Source: Pedobacter sp. Bi126
GTDB taxonomy: Bacteria > Bacteroidota > Bacteroidia > Sphingobacteriales > Sphingobacteriaceae
DNA: 64,000 bases
Direction: 5' to 3'
NCBI RefSeq assembly: GCF_918698245.1
Contig: NZ_CAKKMS010000004.1
Coordinates: 372,001 to 436,000, forward strand
Within the stretch, counting starts at the first letter, position 1; each line of letters opens with the position of its first letter. This document shows, piece by piece, positions 51,550 to 60,579 of the stretch. Under the pieces are notes generated by a model. The model saw only the letters and a list, made by a program, of their open reading frames with translations. It was not told the DNA's origin and made no database searches. Position numbers and translations under genes: made by a program.

Positions 51550-51942
51550 TTAGTTGATTTTAGTAATCTCACTTTCTAATGCCAGCGGACTGAAATTAGA
51601 TATTGCCTTTATCTTATAAGTATCCCTACTATAGCTAATTATATTAACTGTAATAAGTGCATTTTTAGGGGTATTAGGAAATCTCTTGAAGTTATTTGCA
51701 TCTGGCTTTAATATGTAAGAGCAATTGCTAATCCATTTTATTTTATACGAAATAGGAACGGTTGAATTATCGTAATATTCATATTGATGAGTTGCGTCAC
51801 GTTTTATTATTAATAACTTCTCGTTATATATCATCTTAAACTTTCCCTGTTTGAATTTTAGACAACCAAAGGTTTGTGCTTTTACACTATTGAAACAGAA
51901 GAATCCAATTATTGTGAGAATGAGGTATTTTAGAGTCACCAT
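51550..51942 (-). CDS. Small secreted protein of unknown function
   Basis: A 130-aa protein with a signal peptide (about 1-22, MVTLKYLILTIIGFFCFNSVKA). The mature part has two cysteines spaced about 47 residues apart (FGCLKFKQGKFK ... WISNCSYILKPD) and a beta-rich composition. It may be an export-targeted small domain with one disulfide. It is convergent with the PARIS-like genes. No family is recognised. Confidence 0.65.
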   Translation of the reverse strand: MVTLKYLILTIIGFFCFNSVKAQTFGCLKFKQGKFKMIYNEKLLIIKRDATHQYEYYDNSTVPISYKIKWISNCSYILKPDANNFKRFPNTPKNALITVNIISYSRDTYKIKAISNFSPLALESEITKIN

Positions 51943-52113
51943 ATTGATGATAAGATGTCAGGCAAATATATGATATTAATACACTTTTACAAGTTACTCA
52001 CTTCTGAGAACCGAGAAGATGCGAGAGAGCTGATAATTGCGGAGCAATGAGGTTGGATCTATATTTAAATCCAAGCGACTAATTATTATTTTTAACCTAT
52101 ATTTATTTTACCA

Positions 52114-52186
52114 GACTCCTTAGCTCAGTTGGTAGAGCAACAGACTCTTAATCTGTGGGTCCAGGGTTCGAACCCCTGAGGGGTCA
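52114..52186 (+). tRNA. tRNA-Lys (anticodon CTT)
   Basis: A 73-nt cloverleaf. Acceptor GACTCCT pairs with AGGGGTC (one G-T pair), the D arm contains AGCTCAGTTGGTAGAGC, the anticodon stem ACAGA/TCTGT holds the loop CTCTTAA, so the anticodon is CTT, and the T arm is CAGGGGTTCGAACCCCTG-like (CCAGGGTTCGAACCC). The discriminator A is followed by CAAT; no CCA is encoded. Confidence 0.95.
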
Positions 52187-52231
52187 CAATATCACCTATT
52201 GTATTTGAACGAAATATAAAATCAATCGTTT

Positions 52232-53053
52232 ATGAACGATAATTTGACAAAAGATCCTTCGGCTGATTTGCCCGAAGATACTGCCACTCGTTACGAGCAG
52301 TTTTTCGGCCCATTATTCTTTGAACCCTATGCTGTAGAAGTTGCAAAACGAATTCACTCCGTTCCGGTTTCTGTTGCGCTCGAAATTGCGGCTGGGACAG
52401 GTCGTGTTACCCGTCATATCCGCGAGCATATTCCACACGCAGCAAAGCTGATCGCTTCAGATATTAGCGAGGAGATGTTGGCCGTAGCCAAAAAGACATT
52501 GAGCCACCTTGATATTGACTGGCGAAATATTGATGCCCAGCAACTTCCTTTTAACGATAATAGTATAGATTTGGTGGTTTGTTGCTTCGGGTATATGTTT
52601 GTTCCTGATAAACCGAAAGCATTTGCAGAAGCCTATCGGGTTTTAAAACCGGGTGGCTTGTTTTTATTTACAACCTGGGATAAGCTGGAGAATAATGCGG
52701 CATCTTATTCTGCCAGATCTATTGCAACGAAATATTTAGACGAACCCTTGCCCGAATCGCATAACCTTGCAACCTCGATGAATAATGAAGCGCTTATAAC
52801 ACCATTACTAAAGGATGCCGGCTTTGCAAAAATATCAATTGAAAAAGTAAAACTTTTTTCCGTAAGTGCAACCGCAAAAGAAGCTGCATGCGGTTTGGTA
52901 GAGTGGGGACCTGTTTTTGAGGAGATCAAAAAACAGAATCCTGACTGTATAGACGAGATCAAAAGTAAGGTGGAAAAAGAACTTGCTGAAAAATTCGGGG
53001 CTGCTCCTATGATCGCTCCAATAAGTGCTGTATTCAGTCAGGCGTGGAAATAA
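52232..53053 (+). CDS. Class I SAM-dependent methyltransferase (UbiE/COQ5-like)
   Basis: A 273-aa methyltransferase. Motif I is ALEIAAGTGRVTRHI (about residues 49-63), motif II is KLIASDISEEMLAVA, and DLVVCCFGYMFVPDKPKAFAEAYRVLKPGGLFLFTTW is the post-motif III signature of the Methyltransf_11/UbiE type. It starts 45 bp after the tRNA-Lys. No pathway partner is adjacent, so its substrate is not known. Confidence 0.88.
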   Translation: MNDNLTKDPSADLPEDTATRYEQFFGPLFFEPYAVEVAKRIHSVPVSVALEIAAGTGRVTRHIREHIPHAAKLIASDISEEMLAVAKKTLSHLDIDWRNIDAQQLPFNDNSIDLVVCCFGYMFVPDKPKAFAEAYRVLKPGGLFLFTTWDKLENNAASYSARSIATKYLDEPLPESHNLATSMNNEALITPLLKDAGFAKISIEKVKLFSVSATAKEAACGLVEWGPVFEEIKKQNPDCIDEIKSKVEKELAEKFGAAPMIAPISAVFSQAWK

Positions 53054-53213
53054 TAAGAATACAACACAATTTATTTTCCCCAAATCCCCTTCCTTCCTCT
53101 CCGTAGTGTTCAGCGCAGCATCACTACAGAGTAACACAGAAGATTAAGTTATGAACATGCAATTACGCTTCTAAAGCCCAAAGAACAGATCGGTATCTGG
53201 TTTTGTGTAGCTA

Positions 53214-53248
53214 TTTGTTATGCATGCATTATAAATCTGTTATCTTTG
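53214..53248 (+). promoter_or_regulatory. Promoter-like sequence before the FUSC gene
   Basis: TATCTTTG at 53241-53248 is a perfect -7 element; TTTG at 53214-53217 gives a 23-bp spacing, at the long end of the range. The ATG follows at 53286. Confidence 0.5.
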
Positions 53249-53285
53249 CAGCTTTTATCAATTATTAGCATTCAGTAACCTATTC

Positions 53286-55361
53286 ATGGGCAAAAACAGC
53301 ATCGGCTCTACCATTTCGTATTTCTTTTTAGGCGAGTACTTTTCTGATGCCCTGCGCACCACCATTACCGTGGTATTACCCATTATTTTATTCTTTTACC
53401 TGGGTAATCCTGAAGCGGCCAAAGGAATAGGCGTTGGAGCTTTGTTGATCAGCCTGACCGATCTGCCCGATAACCGACTGAATAAACTGAAAACAGCACT
53501 ATCAAGTATTATCGTTTTTTTCGCCACCACGCTGGTGGTTTCATCCGTTTTAGATCATGTTTACCTCAGCGCGGTAGTAGTAGTCATTGCAGCTTTCGGC
53601 TTTTCGATGTTTGGCGTATATGGGCAGAAACTCTCACTGATTGGTACCATGGCGCTGATTGTGTGCACCTTTGTGATGGGGCTTCATCCTGAACGACCGC
53701 TGTATTTTAGCAGTTATATCCTGGTTGGCGGGATTTGGTATTACGTGATCAGTTTAATCCAGATTTTGCTGCGCCCTTACCGTTCGCTTCACCACGCCAT
53801 TTTCGAATGTTTGATGAGCAGCGCGATGTTCTTGAATGCCAAAGCCAAAAATTACGATATTGATGTTCCGCTCGATCTGCAACAAAAGGAAGCCATAAAA
53901 CTGCACATTAAGGTTAACCAGAAACATGAGCTCATCCGGAATTTGCTGCTTACCGATAAGTACGCCATGAACCCCAATAACCCCAAGGGCCAACTGTTGT
54001 TGGAAAGGGCGAGGTTATTGATCGATTTGTATGAGCAGTTGAATGCCGTACATTATGATTATGCTTTGGTGCGCAAAACGCTGGGAAGGGGTCCGAGTTT
54101 AAAACTGATTGCCAGCTTGATTGGATTGCTGGCGAAAGAGCTTGAACAGTTGGGCAGGCATGTTCGGTCGGCCAAGGCTTATAAGGGAGAAGTGGCCACC
54201 AATATCGAATATTACCAGAAACGCGTGATGTTGTTGCAGGAAATAGAGCATTTAAACGAAACCCAGCGTAAAATTGTATTAAAAGTGGTTTCGAATATGA
54301 ACGATATTGTGCGCATTATCGAAATGATTAGGGGCAACGAGCGTACGCCCGAGAAACACTTACAAGAGCTGAGCGAATCTATTTCTTATCCCTTGTTTGT
54401 TACCGGCGATCGCTTTTCGATCAGGGAACACCTTACCTTAAAATCACCCATCTTTAGGTTTTCGCTGCGTTTGGCCATCTGTTTTCTGTTTGGTTTCTTG
54501 CTTATTTGGCAGTTGGAACCGAGTAAATACAGTTACTGGCTTTTTCTCACCCTTGTCATTGTGGCGCGACCAAAATTTTCGATTACCTGGAAACGGAACT
54601 TACAGCGGTTAAAAGGAAGTCTTGGCGGGGTTGCCGTCGGATTGATCATCATTTATTTTGTGAAGAGTCCGGCGGTGCTGCTTTCTTTTTCGGTGGTTTT
54701 TCTATTGGGTTTTTATGCCTTTAACCGTTTAAATTATACCGTAAGTGTATTGTTTATTACCCCTGCGGTAATTTTAACATTGGGTAGTTACCAAGGGCAT
54801 TTCGACCATATCGTACACGACAGGATTATATTTACCGTGCTGGGCTGTGTAATTGCCATTTTTGCCACCTATCTTTTCCCAATTTGGGACAGCCGCCAGT
54901 TGAAAGAGAAAATAAGCAAAGCCACAAAAGATAGTTTGCACTATTTGCAGGTGGCGATAGAAAGGAAGGAAAACCTGGGCGGGAATATTCCGCGCATGGC
55001 CAGAAAAAATGCCAACCTGAGTTTATCTGCATTAAGCGAAGCGATTGAGTCGGCCAGTCAGGAGCCGATGCGGAAACACATCGATTTTAATGGCTTGTAT
55101 GGGGTACAGTCGACGATTTACCAGATCAATGCAATTATCACTTCTATATACCTTTCGCTTAACCATAAACCTGAACAGGCTGATCCATCATTGGTTAAGC
55201 AGATTATAAGTAATTTAAGTGATGGGGCTATATTAAAACGGGCTGCTCATTTTGATGCAATAGATGTTGATCATGATGACCATTCTACCAAACAGAAACT
55301 GGCACATATTGCGGCTTTATCATTAGAATTTAACAGGTTTAGTGCGGGTTTCAGGGGCTAA
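53286..55361 (+). CDS. FUSC-family integral membrane protein
   Basis: A 691-aa protein with two membrane bundles of about six helices each (about residues 22-165 and 395-530) separated and followed by long soluble helical regions, the layout of YccS/YhfK-type (FUSC) proteins, which resemble aromatic-acid or fusaric-acid exporters. Characteristic parts are GVGALLISLTDLPDNRLNKLK in the first bundle, FRFSLRLAICFLFGFLLIW at the start of the second, and the WKRNLQRLKGSLGGVAVGLII signature. The C-terminal soluble part contains ISNLSDGAILKRAAHFD. No partner fusion or outer-membrane gene is adjacent. Substrate unknown. Confidence 0.88.
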   Translation: MGKNSIGSTISYFFLGEYFSDALRTTITVVLPIILFFYLGNPEAAKGIGVGALLISLTDLPDNRLNKLKTALSSIIVFFATTLVVSSVLDHVYLSAVVVVIAAFGFSMFGVYGQKLSLIGTMALIVCTFVMGLHPERPLYFSSYILVGGIWYYVISLIQILLRPYRSLHHAIFECLMSSAMFLNAKAKNYDIDVPLDLQQKEAIKLHIKVNQKHELIRNLLLTDKYAMNPNNPKGQLLLERARLLIDLYEQLNAVHYDYALVRKTLGRGPSLKLIASLIGLLAKELEQLGRHVRSAKAYKGEVATNIEYYQKRVMLLQEIEHLNETQRKIVLKVVSNMNDIVRIIEMIRGNERTPEKHLQELSESISYPLFVTGDRFSIREHLTLKSPIFRFSLRLAICFLFGFLLIWQLEPSKYSYWLFLTLVIVARPKFSITWKRNLQRLKGSLGGVAVGLIIIYFVKSPAVLLSFSVVFLLGFYAFNRLNYTVSVLFITPAVILTLGSYQGHFDHIVHDRIIFTVLGCVIAIFATYLFPIWDSRQLKEKISKATKDSLHYLQVAIERKENLGGNIPRMARKNANLSLSALSEAIESASQEPMRKHIDFNGLYGVQSTIYQINAIITSIYLSLNHKPEQADPSLVKQIISNLSDGAILKRAAHFDAIDVDHDDHSTKQKLAHIAALSLEFNRFSAGFRG

Positions 55362-56010
55362 ATTTATTTGTTTGTCAGTGTGTCCAAGGGACTCCTAAGG
55401 AGAGCGGAGTCAGGGCCGTGCTAGCTGTTAACTTTTGAGCTCATTTTTGTTCCCGCAGATTAAGGTGATGAGCGCAGAAACTTCAAGATCATCAATTTTC
55501 TAGAGATAGATTAACTTGTTGAGCTTATATGAAACTTATATGTCTTAATATGGTTCACAGAAAGAGGGGCTTCGATAGACCACAATGACTGACTCCCATA
55601 AAGTGGTCGTCATTCCTGCGCAGGCGGGAATCTTAAAGCGTACGTTAATAGCGATAGTTGTAAGATTGCTTCGTCGGCTGAAAAGCCTTCTCGCAATGAC
55701 GATAATCTGAGGAGATTTAATTTTTTAAATTCTCCTGTCACTCATAATGATTTTTATAAATAAATTATCCCGCAGGATGACAGATTCTAAAAATCAGCGT
55801 CAGCGGGGTCCCCCCTTTGTACTAATCATAGCAAATTGTTCGTTAATAACCTTCAACAGGCTTGGCTAGATATAGCAGGATGCCTGCAAGGAGAATCCTT
55901 TGAACAATTTTTATTGAAAAACTTCATTCCTGGGTTGTTAAGCGTTCTTATTAAAAATTAAATGGATTGATTATTAGTATTTTATTATGCTTTTAGTTAA
56001 TTAATGTTAA
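55362..56010. repeat. Non-coding stretch with several dispersed-repeat fragments
   Basis: It includes TTCCCGCAGATTAAGGTGAT (55449-55468; relative at 34754), TCGTCATTCCTGCGCAGGCG then GGAATCTT (about 55607-55634), AGATTGCTTCGTCGGCTG (from 55663), then TCTCGCAATGACGATAATC (about 55689-55707), a partial relative of the 5228-5328 element. No gene is supported here. Confidence 0.5.
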
Positions 56011-56014
56011 TTAT

Positions 56015-56046
56015 TTAGAATAATTCTAAATAAAGATCTATATTTG
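56015..56046 (+). promoter_or_regulatory. Promoter with an embedded palindrome
   Basis: TATATTTG (56039-56046) is a perfect -7 element. TTAGAATAATTCTAA (56015-56029) is a perfect palindrome around a central base, overlapping the -33 region (TTTA at 56014-56017). Such placement is typical of an operator. The next gene is the SGNH hydrolase 190 bp on, and a 9-bp hairpin (56090-56111) lies between them in the leader. Confidence 0.5.
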
Positions 56047-56236
56047 TTCATCATTATATTTGGTTAGTTGATGATAACAAGACCTGTTTGCCTGCATTAC
56101 TCAATGCAGGCGAATCAGGCACTACTACACAGAAAACTTCAATCTATTCCTTTTACATACAGTAATAAATTTGATTGAATTGATTGTAAAAAATAGGATA
56201 TTGGTATATTGTGTGCCTTTAAACATCCATATTCGC

Positions 56237-56896
56237 ATGAAAAGATCATTTTTAAGCTTCCTTTTAATTTCTTTTTTAACTATATCTGCTTTTGCCCAAA
56301 AGAAACCTAATTTTTGGGATGATGTGCAAACCATTAAAAAATACGATCAAATGTACAAACCACCTGTTCATCCGGTGTTATTTGTAGGAAGTTCATCTAT
56401 CCGCAAATGGGACGACTGTACAAGGATTTTTGCCAAATACAATGCTTTAAACCGCGGAATAGGTGGTGCTGTAATTAACGATATTATCTTTTATTTAAAT
56501 GATGTTGTTTTCCCTTACCAGCCCAAACAGATTGTACTGTATGTGGGGGAGAACGATTTACCAAACGAAACGGTTACACCTGATACCGTTTTAAACCGTA
56601 CCATCCGTTTAGTGCAGGCCATTAGGGCAAAGTTACCAACGGTGCCTATTGTTTACATCTCGATTAAACCGAGTCCGAGCAGGGATAAATTTAAAGCAAA
56701 GGCCGTAGCTTCGAATGCATTGATCGCGAAATTTTTAGCTGGCGAGGCCAACACGAAATTCGTTAATATATATCCATTGATGTTAACCAAAGACGGGCAA
56801 CTTAGGCCAGAACTTTTTGTGGATGATATGTTGCACATGAATGCTGCGGGTTATGCCATCTGGCGAAAAGCGGTAGAACCGTATTTAATAAAATAG
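56237..56896 (+). CDS. SGNH/GDSL hydrolase (secreted esterase-type)
   Basis: A 219-aa protein from the ATG at 56237: signal peptide MKRSFLSFLLISFLTISAFA. An in-frame ATG 22 codons earlier adds a leader that breaks the signal-peptide pattern, so the later start is preferred. SGNH blocks: VLFVGSSSIRKWDD (Ser; block I), RGIGGAVINDIIFY (Gly; block II), VGENDLPNE (Asn; block III), and DDMLHMNAAGY (Asp-x-x-His; block V). It probably removes acetyl or other acyl groups from glycans in the periplasm or outside. It lies upstream of the SusCD-type locus, and a functional link is possible but not shown. Confidence 0.85.
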   Translation: MKRSFLSFLLISFLTISAFAQKKPNFWDDVQTIKKYDQMYKPPVHPVLFVGSSSIRKWDDCTRIFAKYNALNRGIGGAVINDIIFYLNDVVFPYQPKQIVLYVGENDLPNETVTPDTVLNRTIRLVQAIRAKLPTVPIVYISIKPSPSRDKFKAKAVASNALIAKFLAGEANTKFVNIYPLMLTKDGQLRPELFVDDMLHMNAAGYAIWRKAVEPYLIK

Positions 56897-57378
56897 TCAT
56901 TTTCTACTAACTAAGAGATTGTGATCAAAATATTTATCTCTAATTATTTTTTACTATATAAGACACGTAAGAACATATGAGCTTACATGTACTTAAATTC
57001 TTATATGGTTAGAAGCCCTTGACGCTTTTAATTTCATTGCACAGTCCAAGCAAACTAGCCCCGATTGAACGGAAAGCCCGCAATCCCGATTTTTCGTCGG
57101 GAGAGGACTTGAAGTAAAAGCGGGACTGAAACAACCCTAAACACTACAGGCTTTGCGCTCCAAAAAAATAAGATTAAATTTTCTCACCACCTCAGGCACA
57201 TACCCCACCTTACGAGTCAATTTTACTATATAAGACATATAAGCTTTCATTTTTACCATCCAAGGCTCCTGGGCACATCTAAGAATAAGCATTAGCCTAT
57301 TTCATGCTCAAAATGATTTGTTTTAGTGGATGCGGTAGTCAATGTTAACCGGAATTAAAATTATATATTTATTATTGC
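56897..57378. repeat. Intergenic stretch with a copy of the 'tcccgat' repeat
   Basis: 57058-57127 (CCCGATTGAACGG, AGCCCGCAATCCCGATTTTT then CGTCGGGAGAGGAC, AGCGGGACTG) is the counterpart of the 26.5-kb repeat in the other orientation. A direct repeat TTTTACTATATAAGACA occurs near 56948 and 57224. No gene was found. Confidence 0.55.
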
Positions 57379-57384
57379 GTGCGA

Positions 57385-60318
57385 ATGATCCCTAACCATA
57401 TGTACAAACTTCTGCTTGCCGTTACTTTTCTTCTGATGGGCTATCATGCATCGGCCCAGGATCTTTTGGCCATTCCGCAGGTAGTAAATTACAATAACGA
57501 GCAGTATAACGCAGGGATGCAGAACTGGGATGTTAAGCAGGATAAAAACGGGATTCTTTATTTTGGGAACAATGAGGGGCTGCTTACTTTTAACGGTCGC
57601 TACTGGAGCCTGTTTCGCTTACCTAATTATACTTCGGTACGCTCCATCGGGATCGACTCTAAAAACCGGATTTATGTAGGTGGGCAGGATGAATTTGGTT
57701 TCTATTACCCCAATGAGAAAGGGATTTTAAAATATACTTCGCTTTTAGGCCTGCTACCCGAAAACCTGAGGAAATTGGCTGATATATGGGACATCTCGAT
57801 TATCCACGACGAAGTTTTTTTCAGATCGAACAACTCCATTCTGCATTATAAGGATGGGGTGATTAAAAACTATAAACCCAGTAAGGCCTGGCTATTTATG
57901 GGCATGGCCAATAATAAAGTGTTTGCCCAATCGGAAGAATCGGTTTTAATGGTTTACGAGCAGGAAATGTGGAAGCCTTTTTGTGCTGATCCGGTTTTCA
58001 AGAAATCGTCTGTTACAGCTATTTTGCCTTATAGTGGCGATACTTTGATGGTTTCTACCTTAAAGGGCGGTTTTTTTCTATTGATTAACCATCAGCTTAA
58101 ACCCTTCAAAACCAATCTCGATCATGTGTTTTTTAACGACCGGATTTATTTTGCCAATCAGATCAATCAAAATCTGTATGTAGTAGGTACCACCTCTGGT
58201 GGGGTATATATTATGAACAAAGGTGGAGAACTGATCCAGAAATACAATTACAGGGAAGGTTTGCAGAACAACAACGTAAGGGGAGTGCTGCAGGACCGCG
58301 ATAAGAACATGTGGCTGGCTTTAGACGATGGGATTGCCTATGTGGCCATAAATAGTGCCATTAAAAGCATTTTTCCTGACCGCAATAAACAGATTACGAG
58401 TTATGCATTTAGGAAGTTTAACCAATCGGTTTACATTGGTACATCGAACGGTTTGTACATGACCAAAGTTAATCCTGCTGCCAAAGATTTAAGTTATACT
58501 ACCTCGAATTTTGAGGAGGTGAAAAATACCAAAGGGCAGGTTTGGGGGCTTGATGAGATTAACAGCCAGCTGTTGCTAGCACACGAAGAAGGTACGCTTT
58601 TGGTGCAGAACAATGTAGCTAAGCCGCTTTACAATTTACCAGGCACCTGGTTGTACCAGAGCTTAGATCGGGTTTACCCGAGCAGCGAGGTTATTGCAGG
58701 CACTTATTGGGGTTTACAACACTTAACGTATAAGGATGGCGTGTTTAATAATGGCGGAAGAATTGACGGCATAAATGAACCCCTGCGGTTTCTTGTAGCG
58801 GATAATAATAATCCCGATCATATCTGGGCATCGCACCCCTACCATGGCGTATATAAAATAGAATTGCAGCCCGATCATAAACGTGTGTTGCATACCACCA
58901 TGTATACCGACCATGATGGATTACCTTCTAAGTTGTACAATTATGTGTACCATATAAAAAACAGGGCGGTAATTGCAACTGTTGATGGCATTTATGAATA
59001 TGATAACACGAAGAAAAAATTTGTCCGCCTAAAATTATTGGCCAATGCCATAAAGGGTATTTCGGTGCAGTATATGAAGGAGGATAACGACGGGAACATT
59101 TGGTTTGTAAGCAATAAAAAAGTAGGTGTAATCGATTTTAGCCGACCATCAGGATCGAATCCTTTTAGTATTTTTTATCTGCCAGAGTTAGATGGGAAAG
59201 TAGTAGGCGGCTTCGAATCTATTTACCCCTTGGATAGTAAGAACATATTTATTGGAGCCAATAAGGGAGCCTACCATATTAACTATGAAAAATACATCGA
59301 GAACATAACCAAACCAATTGTAGTGCTGGGGCAGATCAAACTGCTTGGTAAAAAGGATAGTCTGGTTTTTGGAGGCTATTTTACAACCAAAGGCATCATT
59401 TCTGCCAAACAAGATCAGAACGAGATACCGGAATACACCAATAATTTAAATTCAATGCATTTCGAATATTCCTCAACGTTGTTCGAGCATGATAAAAATA
59501 TTAAATTCAGTTATCAGTTGGTTGGTTTCGATAAGGAGTGGTCGGCATGGAACACGAAAAGCGAAAAGGACTATACCAATTTACCTGCAGGGAAATATAC
59601 TTTCAATATTAAAGCCAGAACGGATGTAGGTAATGAATCGGAAGTGGTAGGCTATACTTTTGTCGTGCTGCCAGCCTGGTACAATACCATATGGATGAGG
59701 ATTTTTTACCTGATTTTGATTGTGCTGTTAATCAGGTTGATTATCAGGTGGCAAAAACGCAAACACATTAAAGAGCAGGAGCGGATGAGTTACCTGCATC
59801 AACTGGAACTGGATCGGAACGAAAAGGAAATTGTGAGGCTGCAGAACGAAAAGTTAGAAGCCGATGTAAATTATAAGAACAAAGAACTTTCTACCATGAC
59901 CATGCACCTGGTACAGCGGGGTAAAGTATTGGCCAAGATTAAAGAAGTAATATCGGCTGTAATTAAAAACCACGATATAAATGAGAGCTCGCCAAGTTTC
60001 AGGCACCTCATCAGGCTGATCAAAGATGTAGAAAAGAAGGATCAGGAACTGGATCATCTGAGCGTGCACTTCAATCATGTAAACACCGAATTTTTTAATA
60101 AACTCAAAGACCTTTACCCTGATTTAAGTCAGAACGATTTAAAGTTTTGTGCTTATTTATCGATGAATCTTTCATCAAAAGAAATGGCGCAGTTGATGAA
60201 TGTAACCATTAAAGCCATCGAAGTAGGCCGATATCGCTTAAGAAAGAAACTCCAGCTTAAGCCAGAAACTAATTTATATGAGTTCCTGATCAACATAGCC
60301 CGCCAAAAAACGCCTTAA
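57385..60318 (+). CDS. Propeller/Y_Y_Y membrane-spanning transcriptional regulator (HTH type)
   Basis: A 977-aa sensor-regulator from the ATG at 57385 (a GTG two codons earlier and an ATG at 57400 are alternatives; the latter gives the cleanest signal peptide, MYKLLLAVTFLLMGYHASAQ). After the signal comes a large periplasmic region of two-component-regulator propeller repeats (WDVKQDKNGILYFGNNEGLLTFNG, MWLALDDGIAYV), then a Y_Y_Y domain (FSYQLVGFDKEWSAWNTKSEKDYTNLPAGKYTFNIKART), a membrane helix near 765-785, a coiled coil, and a LuxR-like HTH at the C-terminus (DLSQNDLKFCAYLSMNLSSKEMAQLMNVTIKAIEVGRYRLRKKL). It has no histidine kinase or receiver, so it senses outside and binds DNA inside in one chain. 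The downstream susC/susD genes are its likely target. Confidence 0.9.
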   Translation: MIPNHMYKLLLAVTFLLMGYHASAQDLLAIPQVVNYNNEQYNAGMQNWDVKQDKNGILYFGNNEGLLTFNGRYWSLFRLPNYTSVRSIGIDSKNRIYVGGQDEFGFYYPNEKGILKYTSLLGLLPENLRKLADIWDISIIHDEVFFRSNNSILHYKDGVIKNYKPSKAWLFMGMANNKVFAQSEESVLMVYEQEMWKPFCADPVFKKSSVTAILPYSGDTLMVSTLKGGFFLLINHQLKPFKTNLDHVFFNDRIYFANQINQNLYVVGTTSGGVYIMNKGGELIQKYNYREGLQNNNVRGVLQDRDKNMWLALDDGIAYVAINSAIKSIFPDRNKQITSYAFRKFNQSVYIGTSNGLYMTKVNPAAKDLSYTTSNFEEVKNTKGQVWGLDEINSQLLLAHEEGTLLVQNNVAKPLYNLPGTWLYQSLDRVYPSSEVIAGTYWGLQHLTYKDGVFNNGGRIDGINEPLRFLVADNNNPDHIWASHPYHGVYKIELQPDHKRVLHTTMYTDHDGLPSKLYNYVYHIKNRAVIATVDGIYEYDNTKKKFVRLKLLANAIKGISVQYMKEDNDGNIWFVSNKKVGVIDFSRPSGSNPFSIFYLPELDGKVVGGFESIYPLDSKNIFIGANKGAYHINYEKYIENITKPIVVLGQIKLLGKKDSLVFGGYFTTKGIISAKQDQNEIPEYTNNLNSMHFEYSSTLFEHDKNIKFSYQLVGFDKEWSAWNTKSEKDYTNLPAGKYTFNIKARTDVGNESEVVGYTFVVLPAWYNTIWMRIFYLILIVLLIRLIIRWQKRKHIKEQERMSYLHQLELDRNEKEIVRLQNEKLEADVNYKNKELSTMTMHLVQRGKVLAKIKEVISAVIKNHDINESSPSFRHLIRLIKDVEKKDQELDHLSVHFNHVNTEFFNKLKDLYPDLSQNDLKFCAYLSMNLSSKEMAQLMNVTIKAIEVGRYRLRKKLQLKPETNLYEFLINIARQKTP

Positions 60319-60579
60319 AACAATGTTTTCGTTACAAATAATAACGTTTCTAGTTAAAATGTCTTAAGTGTCTGGTATTCAGTTTGATTTCTTTTTCATT
60401 GTAGGGCTTATGTAGGCCTAAAAATCTTCTTTTTAGGTTAATTGAGTGCTGCTGTATGGTTTGTGTAGTAGCGCAAAATTGTTCAATTGTATTGCACGGT
60501 TATAGATTTGATTTATGAAACGGGCTACCAAAAGCCCCGGTCATTTAACTAACCAAATATTAACTTAAAACTAATTTCT

